This document shows positions 1 to 8,546 of a DNA stretch of 64,000 nt, piece by piece. The notes below the pieces were generated by a model that saw only the letters and a program-made list of their open reading frames with translations, did no database searches and had not been told where the DNA came from. Position numbers and translations under genes: made by a program. Origin of the DNA: Vulcanococcus sp. Clear-D1 (lineage in GTDB: Bacteria > Cyanobacteriota > Cyanobacteriia > PCC-6307 > Cyanobiaceae); assembly GCF_014654725.1 (NCBI RefSeq), contig NZ_JACVZV010000030.1, positions 1 to 64,000 on the forward strand. The letters are read 5' to 3'. Numbering within the stretch: the stretch's first letter is position 1; each line of letters begins with the position of its first letter.

Positions 1-334
1 CCACGCTCACCACCAGGCGCAGGTTGGCCGCCACCATCCGCTCCTTGGCCCGCTGACCACTGCGCAGGCGCTTCTTGAGCTGCTGGGGGGTGATGCCTGC
101 AGCTTCAGCCAGTTGATCGTCGCTGGGGTCCTCACCGCCGGCGCGCAGGCGCAGCTCTTCGCGCTGCTCTTCGATCGCCATCAGCTCCTGCACCTGGCGG
201 CCCAGGGTGATCTCCTGCTCATGGCTCAGCAACGGCACGCGGCCGATGTCCCGCAGATAGGAGCGCACCAAATCGGTACCGCCGGCGAGGGCAGCGGCAT
301 CGCGCTCGGAACGGATCACCGGAAGCGAGGGCAT
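1..334 (-). CDS. RNA polymerase sigma factor, group 2 RpoD-like (3' end outside window)
   Basis: Reading leftward from the ATG at 334, the frame encodes about 111 residues before leaving the window. Near residue 25 it reads VRSYLRDIGRVPLLSHEQEI, the region 1.2 signature of cyanobacterial primary and group 2 sigma factors. A region 2.1-like stretch (RMVAANLRLVVSV) comes at the end of the visible part. The short N-terminus, without a long region 1.1, favours a group 2 (non-essential, stress or light responsive) factor over the principal sigma, but the DNA-binding regions 3-4 are not visible. It diverges from the pseudouridine synthase gene, and a perfect inverted repeat sits 9 bases upstream of its start codon, where a leader hairpin or operator could act. 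Family call is secure; subgroup is inference. Confidence 0.9.
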   Translation of the reverse strand, partial: MPSLPVIRSERDAAALAGGTDLVRSYLRDIGRVPLLSHEQEITLGRQVQELMAIEEQREELRLRAGGEDPSDDQLAEAAGITPQQLKKRLRSGQRAKERMVAANLRLVVSV

Positions 335-343
335 GCAGCGAAG

Positions 344-373
344 GGTTTACGAAACTCAGGTGTTTCGTAAACC
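344..373. promoter_or_regulatory. Perfect 12-bp-arm inverted repeat between divergent genes
   Basis: The left arm GGTTTACGAAAC and right arm GTTTCGTAAACC are exact reverse complements around a 6-base centre (TCAGGT). The element lies between the sigma factor start (334, minus strand) and the pseudouridine synthase start (420, plus strand). It is AT-richer than its surroundings. It could be a dimeric repressor or activator operator, or fold as a hairpin in the sigma mRNA leader right before the start codon, which has no evident Shine-Dalgarno. The sequence alone cannot separate these. Confidence 0.7.
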
Positions 374-419
374 TATCACCTTTTTCCTGGCCAGAATGCG
401 AATCAGCAAGGCCCTAGCG

Positions 420-1145
420 ATGCCCGAAGAGCGGCTGCAGAAGCTGATCGCCGCTGCCGGACTGGGTTCCCGCCGCCACGCCGAAACCCTGTTGCGTGCC
501 GGCCGGGTGAGCGTGAACGGGCGCACCGCGCAATTGGGAGAGCGAGCGGATCCGGAGCGTGATGCCATCTGCCTCGATGGCCGCCCCTTGGCCAAGGCTC
601 AGCCGCCGCTGGTGCTGCTGCTCAACAAACCAGCTGGGGTGATGTGCAGCTGCCATGACCCCGAGGGCAGGCCGATCGTGCTCGATCTGCTGCCGCCCGA
701 TCTGGCCAGCGGCCAGGGGCTTCACCCGGTAGGGCGCCTCGACTTCCACAGCCGCGGTGCCCTGCTGCTCAGCAACAACGGAGCCCTGACCCTGCAGCTC
801 ACCCACCCGCGCTTCCAGCACAGCAAGACCTATCGCATCTGGGTGCGCGGCCAGCCCAGCCAGGCGCTGCTCGATCAATGGGCCCGAGGCGTTCCCCTCG
901 ATGGCCAGCCCAGCCAGCCTGTGACCCTGCGACGCCTCGATCAACAGCGCGATGCCACTGCGCTCGAACTGGTGATGCATGAGGGTCGCAACCGCCAGAT
1001 CCGGCGCACCGCGGAGCTCCTGGGCCATCCGGTGCTCGATCTGCAACGGGTGGCGATTGGATCGATCGCACTGGGTGAGCTGCCGGAGGGTCGCTGGCGG
1101 CGCCTGGATCCCCAAGAATGGCCAGACCCACACCACCGGCCTTAA
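420..1145 (+). CDS. rRNA pseudouridine synthase, RsuA/RluB family
   Basis: Converts a specific uridine in rRNA to pseudouridine. The first 60 residues form an S4 RNA-binding domain (ERLQKLIAAAGLGSRRHAE, then an AGRVSVNG motif). The catalytic domain holds the family motif GRLDFHSRGALLL with its active-site Asp, and a C-terminal EGRNRQIRR motif. At 241 residues it is a normal length for the family. I chose ATG 420 because MPEERLQKLI matches the usual N-terminus; an in-frame ATG at 396 is possible. The stop codon overlaps the next start (TAATG), so the two genes are likely co-transcribed and translationally coupled. RluB (23S) versus RsuA (16S) specificity cannot be settled here. Confidence 0.9.
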   Translation: MPEERLQKLIAAAGLGSRRHAETLLRAGRVSVNGRTAQLGERADPERDAICLDGRPLAKAQPPLVLLLNKPAGVMCSCHDPEGRPIVLDLLPPDLASGQGLHPVGRLDFHSRGALLLSNNGALTLQLTHPRFQHSKTYRIWVRGQPSQALLDQWARGVPLDGQPSQPVTLRRLDQQRDATALELVMHEGRNRQIRRTAELLGHPVLDLQRVAIGSIALGELPEGRWRRLDPQEWPDPHHRP

Positions 1146-2098
1146 TGCCCAGGCTTGCCCCGCGCCTGTCCAGCCTTGGCCGCTTGTTCCGGCGTGGCGG
1201 CGGCCAGCGGGCCGGAGATCAGAGCGACGGGCTTCCCCAGGAAGATCCACTGCTGGCTGTGGGCCGGCGGCTGCGCCAGGAGCGGGAGGCCCGGGGGCTC
1301 AATCTGCGTCAACTCGCGCTGGAAACGCGCATCAGCACCCCCGTGCTGGAAGCCCTGGAGCGGGGCTGGCGTGATCGGCTGCCGGAAGGGGCCTACCTGC
1401 GCACAATGCTGCCCCTGATCGAGCAGCACCTGACCCTGCCCCCTGGCAGCCTCGATGTGGCGCTGCCGCCGCAGAGCCAACAGCACGGCCCCCGCGGCCA
1501 GAACGGTGGCCTACTCAAACGCTTCACGCCCGGCTCAATCGATGTGTTCAGCACCTGGCAGGGGGGGCTGCTCTACGGCGGGATCTGCCTGGGGTTGATC
1601 TACGCGCTGAACCTGCAGCAACGCCAACTGGCCGCGACGAATCTGCTGAGCCTCAGGCCCATCGCCCCGCTGCCGGCCGCCGAACAACGCAAACCCGCGG
1701 CCCCTGGCACCACCCTGCTGGGCGCCTTTCCAGAGCTGCGGCCGCTGCAGCAGGCCAGCCGCGGGGTGGGGCGCGACGCCCTGAACCAACTCCAGCAAGC
1801 TGGAACCTCCCAACCGAGGCTGGGTGTGCTGGAGCTGAACCTCAGCCAGGCCAGCACCATCAACCTGCGCAGCGACAGCGGCCAGCGCTCCCAGCTCAAC
1901 GGCGCCAAGGGCCTGTTGGTGTGGCAGCTCGAACCGCCGCTGGAGCTCAGCGTCTACCCCACCCCGAAGGCGGCTGAGGTGCTCTGGAACGGCACCGCCC
2001 TACCGGCTGTGGACAAACAGCCCGGGCAGTACCGCCTGCCGCTCCCGCAGCGGGAGATCAACGCTGGTGGCGCTGCGCCAACTCCCCAAACCCCTTGA
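1145..2098 (+). CDS. RodZ-like helix-turn-helix membrane protein
   Basis: A 317-residue protein with an N-terminal Cro/RodZ-type HTH (about residues 40-100: VGRRLRQEREARGLNLRQLA followed by TRISTPVLEALERG), one membrane segment near residues 145-165 (GGLLYGGICLGLIYALNL), and a C-terminal domain with the beta-rich pattern of the RodZ DUF4115 region. RodZ links MreB to the envelope in other bacteria; many cyanobacterial RodZ-like proteins are uncharacterised. ATG 1145 overlaps the upstream stop codon. The 3' end overlaps malQ tail to tail by 41 bases (2058-2098). HTH plus single membrane segment is clear; a role in cell shape is inference. Confidence 0.75.
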   Translation: MPRLAPRLSSLGRLFRRGGGQRAGDQSDGLPQEDPLLAVGRRLRQEREARGLNLRQLALETRISTPVLEALERGWRDRLPEGAYLRTMLPLIEQHLTLPPGSLDVALPPQSQQHGPRGQNGGLLKRFTPGSIDVFSTWQGGLLYGGICLGLIYALNLQQRQLAATNLLSLRPIAPLPAAEQRKPAAPGTTLLGAFPELRPLQQASRGVGRDALNQLQQAGTSQPRLGVLELNLSQASTINLRSDSGQRSQLNGAKGLLVWQLEPPLELSVYPTPKAAEVLWNGTALPAVDKQPGQYRLPLPQREINAGGAAPTPQTP

Positions 2099-3545
2099 GC
2101 GGGCCTCGGATGGCCTCCAGCCCACCACTGAACCGCCACTGCCAGTTGCCCTCGCTGGTGCCCGGGGTGTTGAAACGCGCCTCATCGCCGAGCTCCAACA
2201 GATCCTGCAGCGGCACCACAGCCCAATCGGCCTGACTGGCCAAGGCCAACTCCAGCAATTGCCAACCCGGTGCCTGCACCGGGCCGAGCTGTTGCTCCAC
2301 CTGATGACGCTGGTCACCACTGAGCTGACGCCACCAGCCGATGCAGGTGGCGTTGTCGTGGGTGCCGGTGTACACGCACCAGTTGCGGCCCTTGTAATTG
2401 GCCGGCAGGTAGGGATTCTCAGGATCGCCATCAAAGGCGAACTGAAGGATCTTCATGCCCGGCAGGCCATAGCGATCGCGCAGCGCTTCCACGGCGGGGG
2501 TGATCACACCCAGATCTTCCGCAATCAGCGGCAGGTGCTGGCCGCGGTAGCGGCGGCTCAAGCGGCGCAGCAGGCTGCCGCCCGGGGACGGACGCCAGCT
2601 TCCGTGCTCCGCCGTGCGATCCCCGCCCGGCACACACCAGGCGGCTTCCAAGGCCCGGAAGTGATCAAGGCGCAGCAGATCCACCAGAGTCAGCTGACGC
2701 TCCAGGCGTCTGAGCCACCAGCGAAAGCGCGTGAGCCGATGCAGCGGCCAGCGATAGACCGGGGTTCCCCACAGCTGGCCTGTGGCGGAAAAGTAGTCGG
2801 GCGGAACACCGCTCTGCTGGCTCAAGCTGCCGTCGGCAGCGGCGGAGAACAGCCGCCGGTGGCTCCACACATCGGCACTGTCGTGGGCGACATAGAAGGG
2901 CACATCGCCGATCACCTGAATGCCCCGCCGGCGGGCGTGATCCAGCAGCCCCTGCCACTGCTCCTGGAGCTGCCATTGCACCAGCGCCTCCTGCAGGAGC
3001 ATGGCCTGCTCCTCGCGATCCAAGGCCTGCAGGGCAGAGCGCTGGCGGCGCGCCAGCGGCCCCGGCCACTGCCACCAGGGCTGGGCGTTGAAGCGGCGGC
3101 GGAGCACCCAGAAGCGGCAGTGATCCACCAACCAGGCCCTCTGCTGGTCGCGCCAAGTGGCGAAACGCTCCTTGAGCTCGGCGGTCCAGTGGGGGTAACG
3201 CCGCAACAGGGCGGATGCCAGCAGATCTGCGCGCTGATCAGCGCCCGCCAGATCCAACACCCCTGGATCACCACCCTGGGGTAAGGCCTCGAGATCAGCA
3301 GGTTCCAGCAGCCCAGCCACCACCAGCTGCTCGCCATCGAGGAGCCAACCATTCAGCGCAAAGCTGCTGGGGGAGCTGTACGGCGATCCAAGGGAATCGG
3401 GCGGCGCCAGGGGAAGCAGCTGCCACACCTTGATGCCGTGATCCGCCAGCAGATCGAGCCACTGGTGCGCCGTTGCCCCCAAGGTGCCGCACACCGGTGA
3501 GCCCGGCAGGGCGGTGGGATGCAGCAGAACGCCGGCGCGTCGCAT
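2058..3545 (-). CDS. malQ: 4-alpha-glucanotransferase (GH77 amylomaltase)
   Basis: Transfers alpha-1,4-glucan segments between maltooligosaccharides during glycogen breakdown. The 495-residue protein has GH77 landmarks: an N-terminal AGVLLHPTALPG motif, LPLAPPDSLGSPYSSPSSFA near 45-62, the nucleophile Asp 294 in LRLDHFR, the acid/base Glu 343 in IAEDLG, and the transition-state Asp 397 in GTHDN. Full length for the family. ATG 3545 overlaps the bciB stop as TGATG; a TTG one codon upstream is less likely. Its 3' end overlaps the RodZ-like gene. It may act with the GH57 branching enzyme at 38.3 kb in storage-glucan turnover. Confidence 0.96.
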   Translation of the reverse strand: MRRAGVLLHPTALPGSPVCGTLGATAHQWLDLLADHGIKVWQLLPLAPPDSLGSPYSSPSSFALNGWLLDGEQLVVAGLLEPADLEALPQGGDPGVLDLAGADQRADLLASALLRRYPHWTAELKERFATWRDQQRAWLVDHCRFWVLRRRFNAQPWWQWPGPLARRQRSALQALDREEQAMLLQEALVQWQLQEQWQGLLDHARRRGIQVIGDVPFYVAHDSADVWSHRRLFSAAADGSLSQQSGVPPDYFSATGQLWGTPVYRWPLHRLTRFRWWLRRLERQLTLVDLLRLDHFRALEAAWCVPGGDRTAEHGSWRPSPGGSLLRRLSRRYRGQHLPLIAEDLGVITPAVEALRDRYGLPGMKILQFAFDGDPENPYLPANYKGRNWCVYTGTHDNATCIGWWRQLSGDQRHQVEQQLGPVQAPGWQLLELALASQADWAVVPLQDLLELGDEARFNTPGTSEGNWQWRFSGGLEAIRGPLKGFGELAQRHQR

Positions 3546-4777
3546 CAATCCGGGAGCCGGTAGCGGCTGATGATCCGGCGCGCGAAGGCCGGGATCTGCT
3601 CCTCCACCTTGTCAGGGTGATTGCGGCGAAGCCACAAGGCGTTGCGGGTGAAGTGGGAATCGATCGAGAAGCGGCCGTATTCCAGACCCTTCGGGCCGAA
3701 GCGCTCCACAAACACGCCGATCAGATTGGCCACCCAGATCGGCAACTTCACAGCTTTGTCGTAGGCCTCGATGCCCTGCTGCACAGCGGCCTGGCGCTGG
3801 CCGCTACTGCTCACAGGTGCCACATCCAGTTCCGTTTCCACCAAATCGAGCAGCTGCTGACCCTTCGGGTTGCGCACCGTGAGCCACTGGCGGCCGAAGC
3901 TGGCGCCCATGTAGCCCACCACCAGATCGGCGCCGGCATTGGTGTAGTCGAAGCAGCTCAGGCAGCTGGGGGCAAACACGTTTTTGAGCTTGGGGGTGTC
4001 GAGCCCGAAGAACGGCACCGTTTCTTCGCGGCCATCGCTGTGGCGGAAGTGGATGCGGAAATCCTGCATGAACTCGTAGTGCACCACCGTGTCCGGTGAG
4101 CTCACGGTGCTCTCGAGGAAGGTCTGGAGCCCCTGGCGGGAAACGTTGTCTACGCAGGGCAGACCCAGCACGAACAGCTCATCCAGGGGCAGGGTGGGCT
4201 GCACGGCCCGCAGGGCCTGGATCTGGCACCCCACACCAATCGCCAGCAAGCGCCTGATCCCGCTGCCGGGGAGCTGCTCCAGCACCTCAAGGTTGGGCGA
4301 GAGGGTGGGCTTGTTCACCCGAGCGCTGAGCACCTCCTCGGGGGTGCGGGCCAGGCGCGGCACCGGGGTGAAGCGATCGTCGTCGCTCTGGCCCACGCAC
4401 AGCACGGCATCCACCAGGCCGGATTCCAGGGCGCGCACACCAATGCGGCTCACGATCCCGGTCCACTGGGCGCCGTCGATCGGCTGCTGCAGGCGGGCGG
4501 TGAGCATGCGCTGCTGCACACCGAAGTAGAGCTCGTCCTCATTGTCGAGATCGCGGCTGCGGCCGTGAGCGGCCGTTTCCATCGCCTCGAAGCGCTGATT
4601 GAGGAAAGCGCAGCTGTCCTTCACATAGGCCACCCAGCGGCTATCGCACAGCCCGCACTGACTGCAGAGATCTTTGGCGGGATACGTGCTGCCCTTCGCC
4701 AGGGGCTTGGCGCGCTCGTGCGGGGGGGTAGCGGCGGAAGTCAACGGAGCCGGCCGAAGCGTGGTGTCTGGCTGCAC
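3545..4777 (-). CDS. bciB: Divinyl (proto)chlorophyllide 8-vinyl reductase, BciB type
   Basis: Belongs to the FrhB/coenzyme F420 hydrogenase beta-subunit family; the cyanobacterial branch (Synechocystis slr1923) reduces the 8-vinyl group in chlorophyll synthesis with reduced ferredoxin. An N-terminal ferredoxin-type cluster motif has Cys 38, 41, 44 and 56 (LCSQCGLC, then SCAF). Further cysteines lie in GLPCVDNVSRQG and APSCLSCFDYTN, consistent with two [4Fe-4S] clusters. About 410 residues, a normal size. Start is GTG 4777 with no better ATG before the conserved block. It is immediately upstream of, and coupled to, malQ. Plant 7-hydroxymethyl-chlorophyll a reductase is a relative, but the 8-vinyl role is the usual one in cyanobacteria. 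Confidence 0.88.
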   Translation of the reverse strand: MQPDTTLRPAPLTSAATPPHERAKPLAKGSTYPAKDLCSQCGLCDSRWVAYVKDSCAFLNQRFEAMETAAHGRSRDLDNEDELYFGVQQRMLTARLQQPIDGAQWTGIVSRIGVRALESGLVDAVLCVGQSDDDRFTPVPRLARTPEEVLSARVNKPTLSPNLEVLEQLPGSGIRRLLAIGVGCQIQALRAVQPTLPLDELFVLGLPCVDNVSRQGLQTFLESTVSSPDTVVHYEFMQDFRIHFRHSDGREETVPFFGLDTPKLKNVFAPSCLSCFDYTNAGADLVVGYMGASFGRQWLTVRNPKGQQLLDLVETELDVAPVSSSGQRQAAVQQGIEAYDKAVKLPIWVANLIGVFVERFGPKGLEYGRFSIDSHFTRNALWLRRNHPDKVEEQIPAFARRIISRYRLPD

Positions 4778-4852
4778 AACCTATCGAGCACGCCAGGGCG
4801 GCAGGGCAGCAAACCGGCGTAGCTCGGTCAAAGTGGAGCGATTGTTGATGGC

Positions 4853-5788
4853 TTGTCCGCTTTGGCTCCCGCCCAGCCACGCCCGCAGCGCCGCACACGC
4901 GAGCGGGCTGCCCTTCGCCTGCTGGCCGCCGGTCTGGGCCTGGCGAGCAGCCTGGCGCTGCTGGGGGTGATCTGGCCGGAAAGCGATCGCAGCGCGCGCG
5001 ATCAGGGGCCGCCCAGCGCCGCTGATCTGGCCGAACCTCCCAGCCGTGCCATCAGCGTGCTGCTGATCGGATCCGACGCCGATCAGCTGGATGCAGGCAC
5101 CGCCACCACACCCGCCAACAGCGATGCTCTGCTGCTGGTGCAGGTGAACCCGGAAGGGCCGCTGCAGCTGCTCAGCCTGCCGGTGGAAGCCGCCGTGCAG
5201 CTACCGGGCGACAAGCAGCCCGTGGCCTTGGGAAGCCTCTACAAACGGGGCGGGCCGGCACTGGTGGCCGGTGCTGCAGCGCAGCTGGTGGGGCTGCCCC
5301 AGGCACAACCGGATCGTTATGTGGTGCTGCCCAGGGCCGCGTTGCGCGACCTGGTGGATGGCATCGGGCGGGTGGAGCTCTCGCCCGACCGAAGCATGGG
5401 CTACACCGACAAGACCCAGAAGTACACGATTCGGCTGGAAGGCGGCCTGCAGGTGATGGATGGTCAGCAGGTGGAGCAGCTGCTGCGCTTCCGCGATGAG
5501 GCCGATGGAGAGGAGCGGCGACGCGACCGGCAACAGATGGCGGTGGAAAGCGTGTTGCGCCAGATGGCCCAACGCCAACAGCTGCAGCAGCTGCCCGATC
5601 TGCTCCAGCAGCTGCAGGGGCAGGTGGAAACCAACCTCACCCGCAGCGAGGCGTTGAGTCTGCTGGCCGTGGCCCTTCGCCCCGGCGAGCGGCTGGAGTT
5701 CCGCACCCTGCCCCTGCAGCCGCCGCTGCAGCCGAACAGGCCGCTCAGGGCGTTGGATGCGCGGGCTCAGCGGCCCTGGCCGAACTGA
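4853..5788 (+). CDS. LytR-CpsA-Psr (LCP) family envelope protein
   Basis: LCP proteins attach polysaccharides to peptidoglycan or related envelope acceptors. The 311-residue protein starts with a basic stretch and a membrane anchor (about residues 20-42: ALRLLAAGLGLASSLALLGV). Then ISVLLIGSDA, NSDALLLVQVNPEG, the basic-rich central region and LLRFRDEADGEERRRDRQQ follow the LCP order (VLLIGxD, DTxxLxxV, RxRxxxxDxxRxxRQQ). The start is TTG 4853; an ATG at 4848 is in another frame. The tail overlaps the convergent gene at 5745 by 44 bases. Domain assignment is firm; the transferred glycan is unknown. Confidence 0.88.
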   Translation: MSALAPAQPRPQRRTRERAALRLLAAGLGLASSLALLGVIWPESDRSARDQGPPSAADLAEPPSRAISVLLIGSDADQLDAGTATTPANSDALLLVQVNPEGPLQLLSLPVEAAVQLPGDKQPVALGSLYKRGGPALVAGAAAQLVGLPQAQPDRYVVLPRAALRDLVDGIGRVELSPDRSMGYTDKTQKYTIRLEGGLQVMDGQQVEQLLRFRDEADGEERRRDRQQMAVESVLRQMAQRQQLQQLPDLLQQLQGQVETNLTRSEALSLLAVALRPGERLEFRTLPLQPPLQPNRPLRALDARAQRPWPN

Positions 5789-6326
5789 GTTGCCAACGGG
5801 CCAACACATGCAGGCGCAGCGCTTGAGCGGCCTCCTCCTCCAGGCTGCCGGCAAGCGGCATCTCAGCCGGTAACCAACCCAACCAGGGGAGGCCGTCCAC
5901 GCGCCGCCGCTCTGGCGCCCAGGGCCCACCCTGCTGCACCAAACCCACTAGAGGCACCCCGGTTGCTGCCAGCAAGGCGGTGTAAGCACGCGCCAAACCA
6001 GATTCCGTTTGTACTGCCGGCAGCTGCAGCAACACGGGCTGACGCCAGGCCCCGAGAGCTTCACTCCAGCAGCCGGGCTGCGCCAGCTCAGCGCCGGGAT
6101 CGAGACCCAAGGGCAGCAACCAGCCCTGGGATTCGGCGGCGAGCTGGGCCATGGCCTCTTGGGGATTGGCCTGCCGATCTGCAGCACAGGCGAGTGGCCG
6201 CAGGCCGAGCAAGGTCGCCAGGCGCGCCCCATCACCAGGGCTGACGCCTCCTGGAGCCAGCAGCACCAGGCCGGCGGAAGGCCATGGGGGCCGGCGGATC
6301 TCGGCGCTGATGGAGGGCTCTGTCAT
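5745..6326 (-). CDS. Conserved hypothetical protein
   Basis: A 193-residue protein with no motif I recognise confidently. It alternates short hydrophobic strands (AGLVLLAPGG, QPVLLQLPAVQ, GVPLVGLVQQGG) with helices, suggesting an alpha/beta soluble domain somewhat like the dethiobiotin-synthetase/MinD fold but without a P-loop. No signal peptide or membrane helix. It starts at ATG 6326, divergent from prs by about 70 bases, and its end overlaps the LCP gene by 44 bases. Codon use resembles its neighbours, so I take it as real. Function unknown. Confidence 0.6.
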   Translation of the reverse strand: MTEPSISAEIRRPPWPSAGLVLLAPGGVSPGDGARLATLLGLRPLACAADRQANPQEAMAQLAAESQGWLLPLGLDPGAELAQPGCWSEALGAWRQPVLLQLPAVQTESGLARAYTALLAATGVPLVGLVQQGGPWAPERRRVDGLPWLGWLPAEMPLAGSLEEEAAQALRLHVLARWQLSSARAAEPAHPTP

Positions 6327-6396
6327 TGATCGGGCGCGGCCAGGGATCCGGGTGGCTTCTACGATCGGGGTTCCACCGTTCGCGCCAGCGGCCGCC

Positions 6397-7392
6397 GTGA
6401 CCAGTTTCCTGACCGCAGAACGGGTCGATCAGGCGCACGTGGGCCACGACACACGGCGGCTGCGGTTATTCAGTGGGACGGCCAATCAGGCCCTGGCCCG
6501 GGAGATTGGGGCGTATCTCGGCGTGCCGGATGGCCCGCGCGTGATCAAGCGCTTCGCCGACGGTGAGCTCTATATCCAGATCCAGGAATCGATCCGCGGC
6601 TGCGACGTGTTCCTGATCCAGCCCACCTGCGCTCCGGTGAACGATCACCTGATGGAGCTGCTGGTGATGGTGGATGCTTGCAAGCGGGCCTCCGCCCGGC
6701 AGATCACCGCCGTGATCCCCTACTACGGGTACGCGCGCGCCGACCGCAAAACCGCCGGGCGTGAATCAATCACCGCCAAGCTCGTGGCCAACCTGCTCAC
6801 CGTGTCGGGCGTCGACCGGGTGCTGGCGATGGATCTGCACTCCGCCCAGATCCAGGGCTACTTCGATATCCCCTGCGATCACATCTACGGCTCACCGGTG
6901 CTGGTGGATTACCTGGCCGGCCGCGACTTCGGTGATGTGGTGGTGGTCTCACCCGATGTGGGCGGGGTGGCCAGAGCCCGCGCTTTCGCCAAGCAAATGA
7001 AGGACGCCCCTCTGGCGATCATCGACAAACGCCGCTCCGGGCACAACGTGGCGGAAAGCCTCACCGTGATCGGCGATGTGGCCGGCAAGACGGCGATCCT
7101 GATCGACGACATGATCGACACCGGGGGCACCATCTGCGCCGGGGCTCGCCTGCTGCGCGAGAACGGCGCCACCCGCGTGCTGGCCTGCGCCACCCACCCG
7201 GTGTTCTCAGGGCCTGCAATCGAACGGCTCTCAGCGCCAGGACTGTTTGAGGAGGTGATCGTGACCAACTCGATCCCCCTCTCCGACGATCGCCGCTTCC
7301 CGCAGTTGCAGGTGCTCTCGGTGGCCAACATGCTGGGCGAAGCCATCTGGCGCATCCACGACGAAAGCTCCGTGAGCTCGATGTTCCGTTGA
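6397..7392 (+). CDS. prs: Ribose-phosphate pyrophosphokinase
   Basis: Makes PRPP from ribose 5-phosphate and ATP for purine, pyrimidine, histidine and NAD synthesis. The 331-residue protein has the N-terminal LRLFSGTAN block, the ATP-binding region (PYYGYARADRK), the catalytic flexible loop (IDKRRSGHNVAE) and the PRPP-binding loop (ILIDDMIDTGGT). The open frame extends well upstream, but GTG 6397 gives the expected start VTSFLTAERV and the usual picocyanobacterial length. The stop overlaps the TTG start of the next gene (TTGA). Confidence 0.96.
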   Translation: MTSFLTAERVDQAHVGHDTRRLRLFSGTANQALAREIGAYLGVPDGPRVIKRFADGELYIQIQESIRGCDVFLIQPTCAPVNDHLMELLVMVDACKRASARQITAVIPYYGYARADRKTAGRESITAKLVANLLTVSGVDRVLAMDLHSAQIQGYFDIPCDHIYGSPVLVDYLAGRDFGDVVVVSPDVGGVARARAFAKQMKDAPLAIIDKRRSGHNVAESLTVIGDVAGKTAILIDDMIDTGGTICAGARLLRENGATRVLACATHPVFSGPAIERLSAPGLFEEVIVTNSIPLSDDRRFPQLQVLSVANMLGEAIWRIHDESSVSSMFR

Positions 7393-8546
7393 GCAAAGGG
7401 CGCCGCAGGCACTGGATCGCCGCTGCACTGCTCAGCCTGCTGCCGGCAACGGCCTGGGCGGACTCGCGCAGGGTGGGGGTGTGGCTCACCAACAGCCCCA
7501 GCCCCCTCTACTACCAGCCCCAGCGGATCGAGCGGGCCGTTGGGGAACTGGCCGAGGCCGGCTTCAACACGCTCTATCCCAACGTGTGGAGCCGCGGCAC
7601 CACCTTTCACCGCAGCCGCTGGGCCCCAATCGAACCAGCGCTGGTGCAGTCGGGTGCCCGCCACGATCCCATCTGCCTGATGACGAGTGCCGCCCACCGC
7701 CGCGGCCTGCGGGTGATTCCCTGGTTTGAGTACGGCCTGATGGAACCCGCCGAGGCGGAGGTGGTGCGCCAACACCCCGAGTGGGTGCTGCAGAAACGCG
7801 ATGGCAGCAGCGCCGTGAGCATGCACGGCAAACAGATGGTGTGGCTCAACCCCGCCCACCCCGGGGTGCGCGAGCGCTTCCTCGGCCTGATCGGCGAAAT
7901 CGTGCAGCGCTGCAAGGTGGATGGCATCCAGCTCGACGATCACTTCGCCTGGCCTGTGGAGCTGGGCTACGACCCCTACACCCGCGCCCTGTATGCGCGG
8001 GAGAACGGCGTTCAGCCCCCCGACAACCACACCGACCGCACCTGGATGGTGTGGCGGCGCAAACAACTGAGCAGCCTGCTGCGGGAGCTGCGCGCCACGC
8101 TCAAGCGCAGCGGGCAGGGCAGCCCTTATGTGAGCCTTTCACCCGGCCCGTTTCGCTTTGCCTACAACCACTGGCTGCAGGATTGGGAGCTCTGGGCCCT
8201 GGGCGGCCTGATCGATGAGCTGGTGGTGCAGAACTACTCGTACTCCGTGAAGGGGTACGAACGCGATCTGCAGCAACCGGCGCTGGTGAAAGCGAGTAGC
8301 TGGGGCATCCCCGTTGAGATCGGCGTCCTCTCTGGCTTCGGTGGCCGCACCACACCACTGCCCACCTTGAGCGAAAAGGTGCGGCTGGCCGCCGAACGCG
8401 GCCACGGCGTGATCTATTTCTATTGGGAGGGCTTATGGGGCCAATACGCCGGCCCGGAAGGAGGCGAGGCCCGCAAGCAGGGCCTGGGCCGCCTGCATCA
8501 GAGCCTGTTCAGCGCACCGCTCTCCCCCCTGGGCAGCCGCCGTTAG
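7389..8546 (+). CDS. Exported glycoside hydrolase-like protein (GHL10/DUF187)
   Basis: A 385-residue protein with a signal peptide (HWIAAALLSLLPATAWA, cleavage after AWA) and a (beta/alpha)8 domain of the GHL10 type: VGVWLTN at the first strand, GFNTLYPNVWSRG, GLRVIPWFEYGL, VDGIQLDDHFAWP with paired aspartates, then VSLSPGP and VVQNYSYS. The family is thought to act on glycans or peptidoglycan in the periplasm or outside the cell. It begins with TTG 7389 overlapping the prs stop, an odd pairing of housekeeping and exported genes. The stop codon overlaps the convergent pepN stop by 4 bases. Substrate is unknown. Confidence 0.85.
   Translation: MSKGRRRHWIAAALLSLLPATAWADSRRVGVWLTNSPSPLYYQPQRIERAVGELAEAGFNTLYPNVWSRGTTFHRSRWAPIEPALVQSGARHDPICLMTSAAHRRGLRVIPWFEYGLMEPAEAEVVRQHPEWVLQKRDGSSAVSMHGKQMVWLNPAHPGVRERFLGLIGEIVQRCKVDGIQLDDHFAWPVELGYDPYTRALYARENGVQPPDNHTDRTWMVWRRKQLSSLLRELRATLKRSGQGSPYVSLSPGPFRFAYNHWLQDWELWALGGLIDELVVQNYSYSVKGYERDLQQPALVKASSWGIPVEIGVLSGFGGRTTPLPTLSEKVRLAAERGHGVIYFYWEGLWGQYAGPEGGEARKQGLGRLHQSLFSAPLSPLGSRR

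Noticed and set aside
2472-2479. HIP1 octamer GCGATCGC as an enriched repeat
   Set aside because: I saw copies at 2472, 4983, 37548, 41255 and 46103, a handful in 64 kb, which is near what such GC-rich DNA gives by chance, unlike HIP1-rich freshwater cyanobacteria.
2067-3284. A 405-codon plus-strand open frame opposite malQ
   Set aside because: malQ has all GH77 catalytic residues; the antisense frame has repetitive Gln/Ala-rich sequence typical of GC-rich shadow frames.
5201-5929. Long minus-strand open frame over the LCP gene
   Set aside because: The LCP protein has proper motifs; the antisense frame is low-complexity and lacks a domain.
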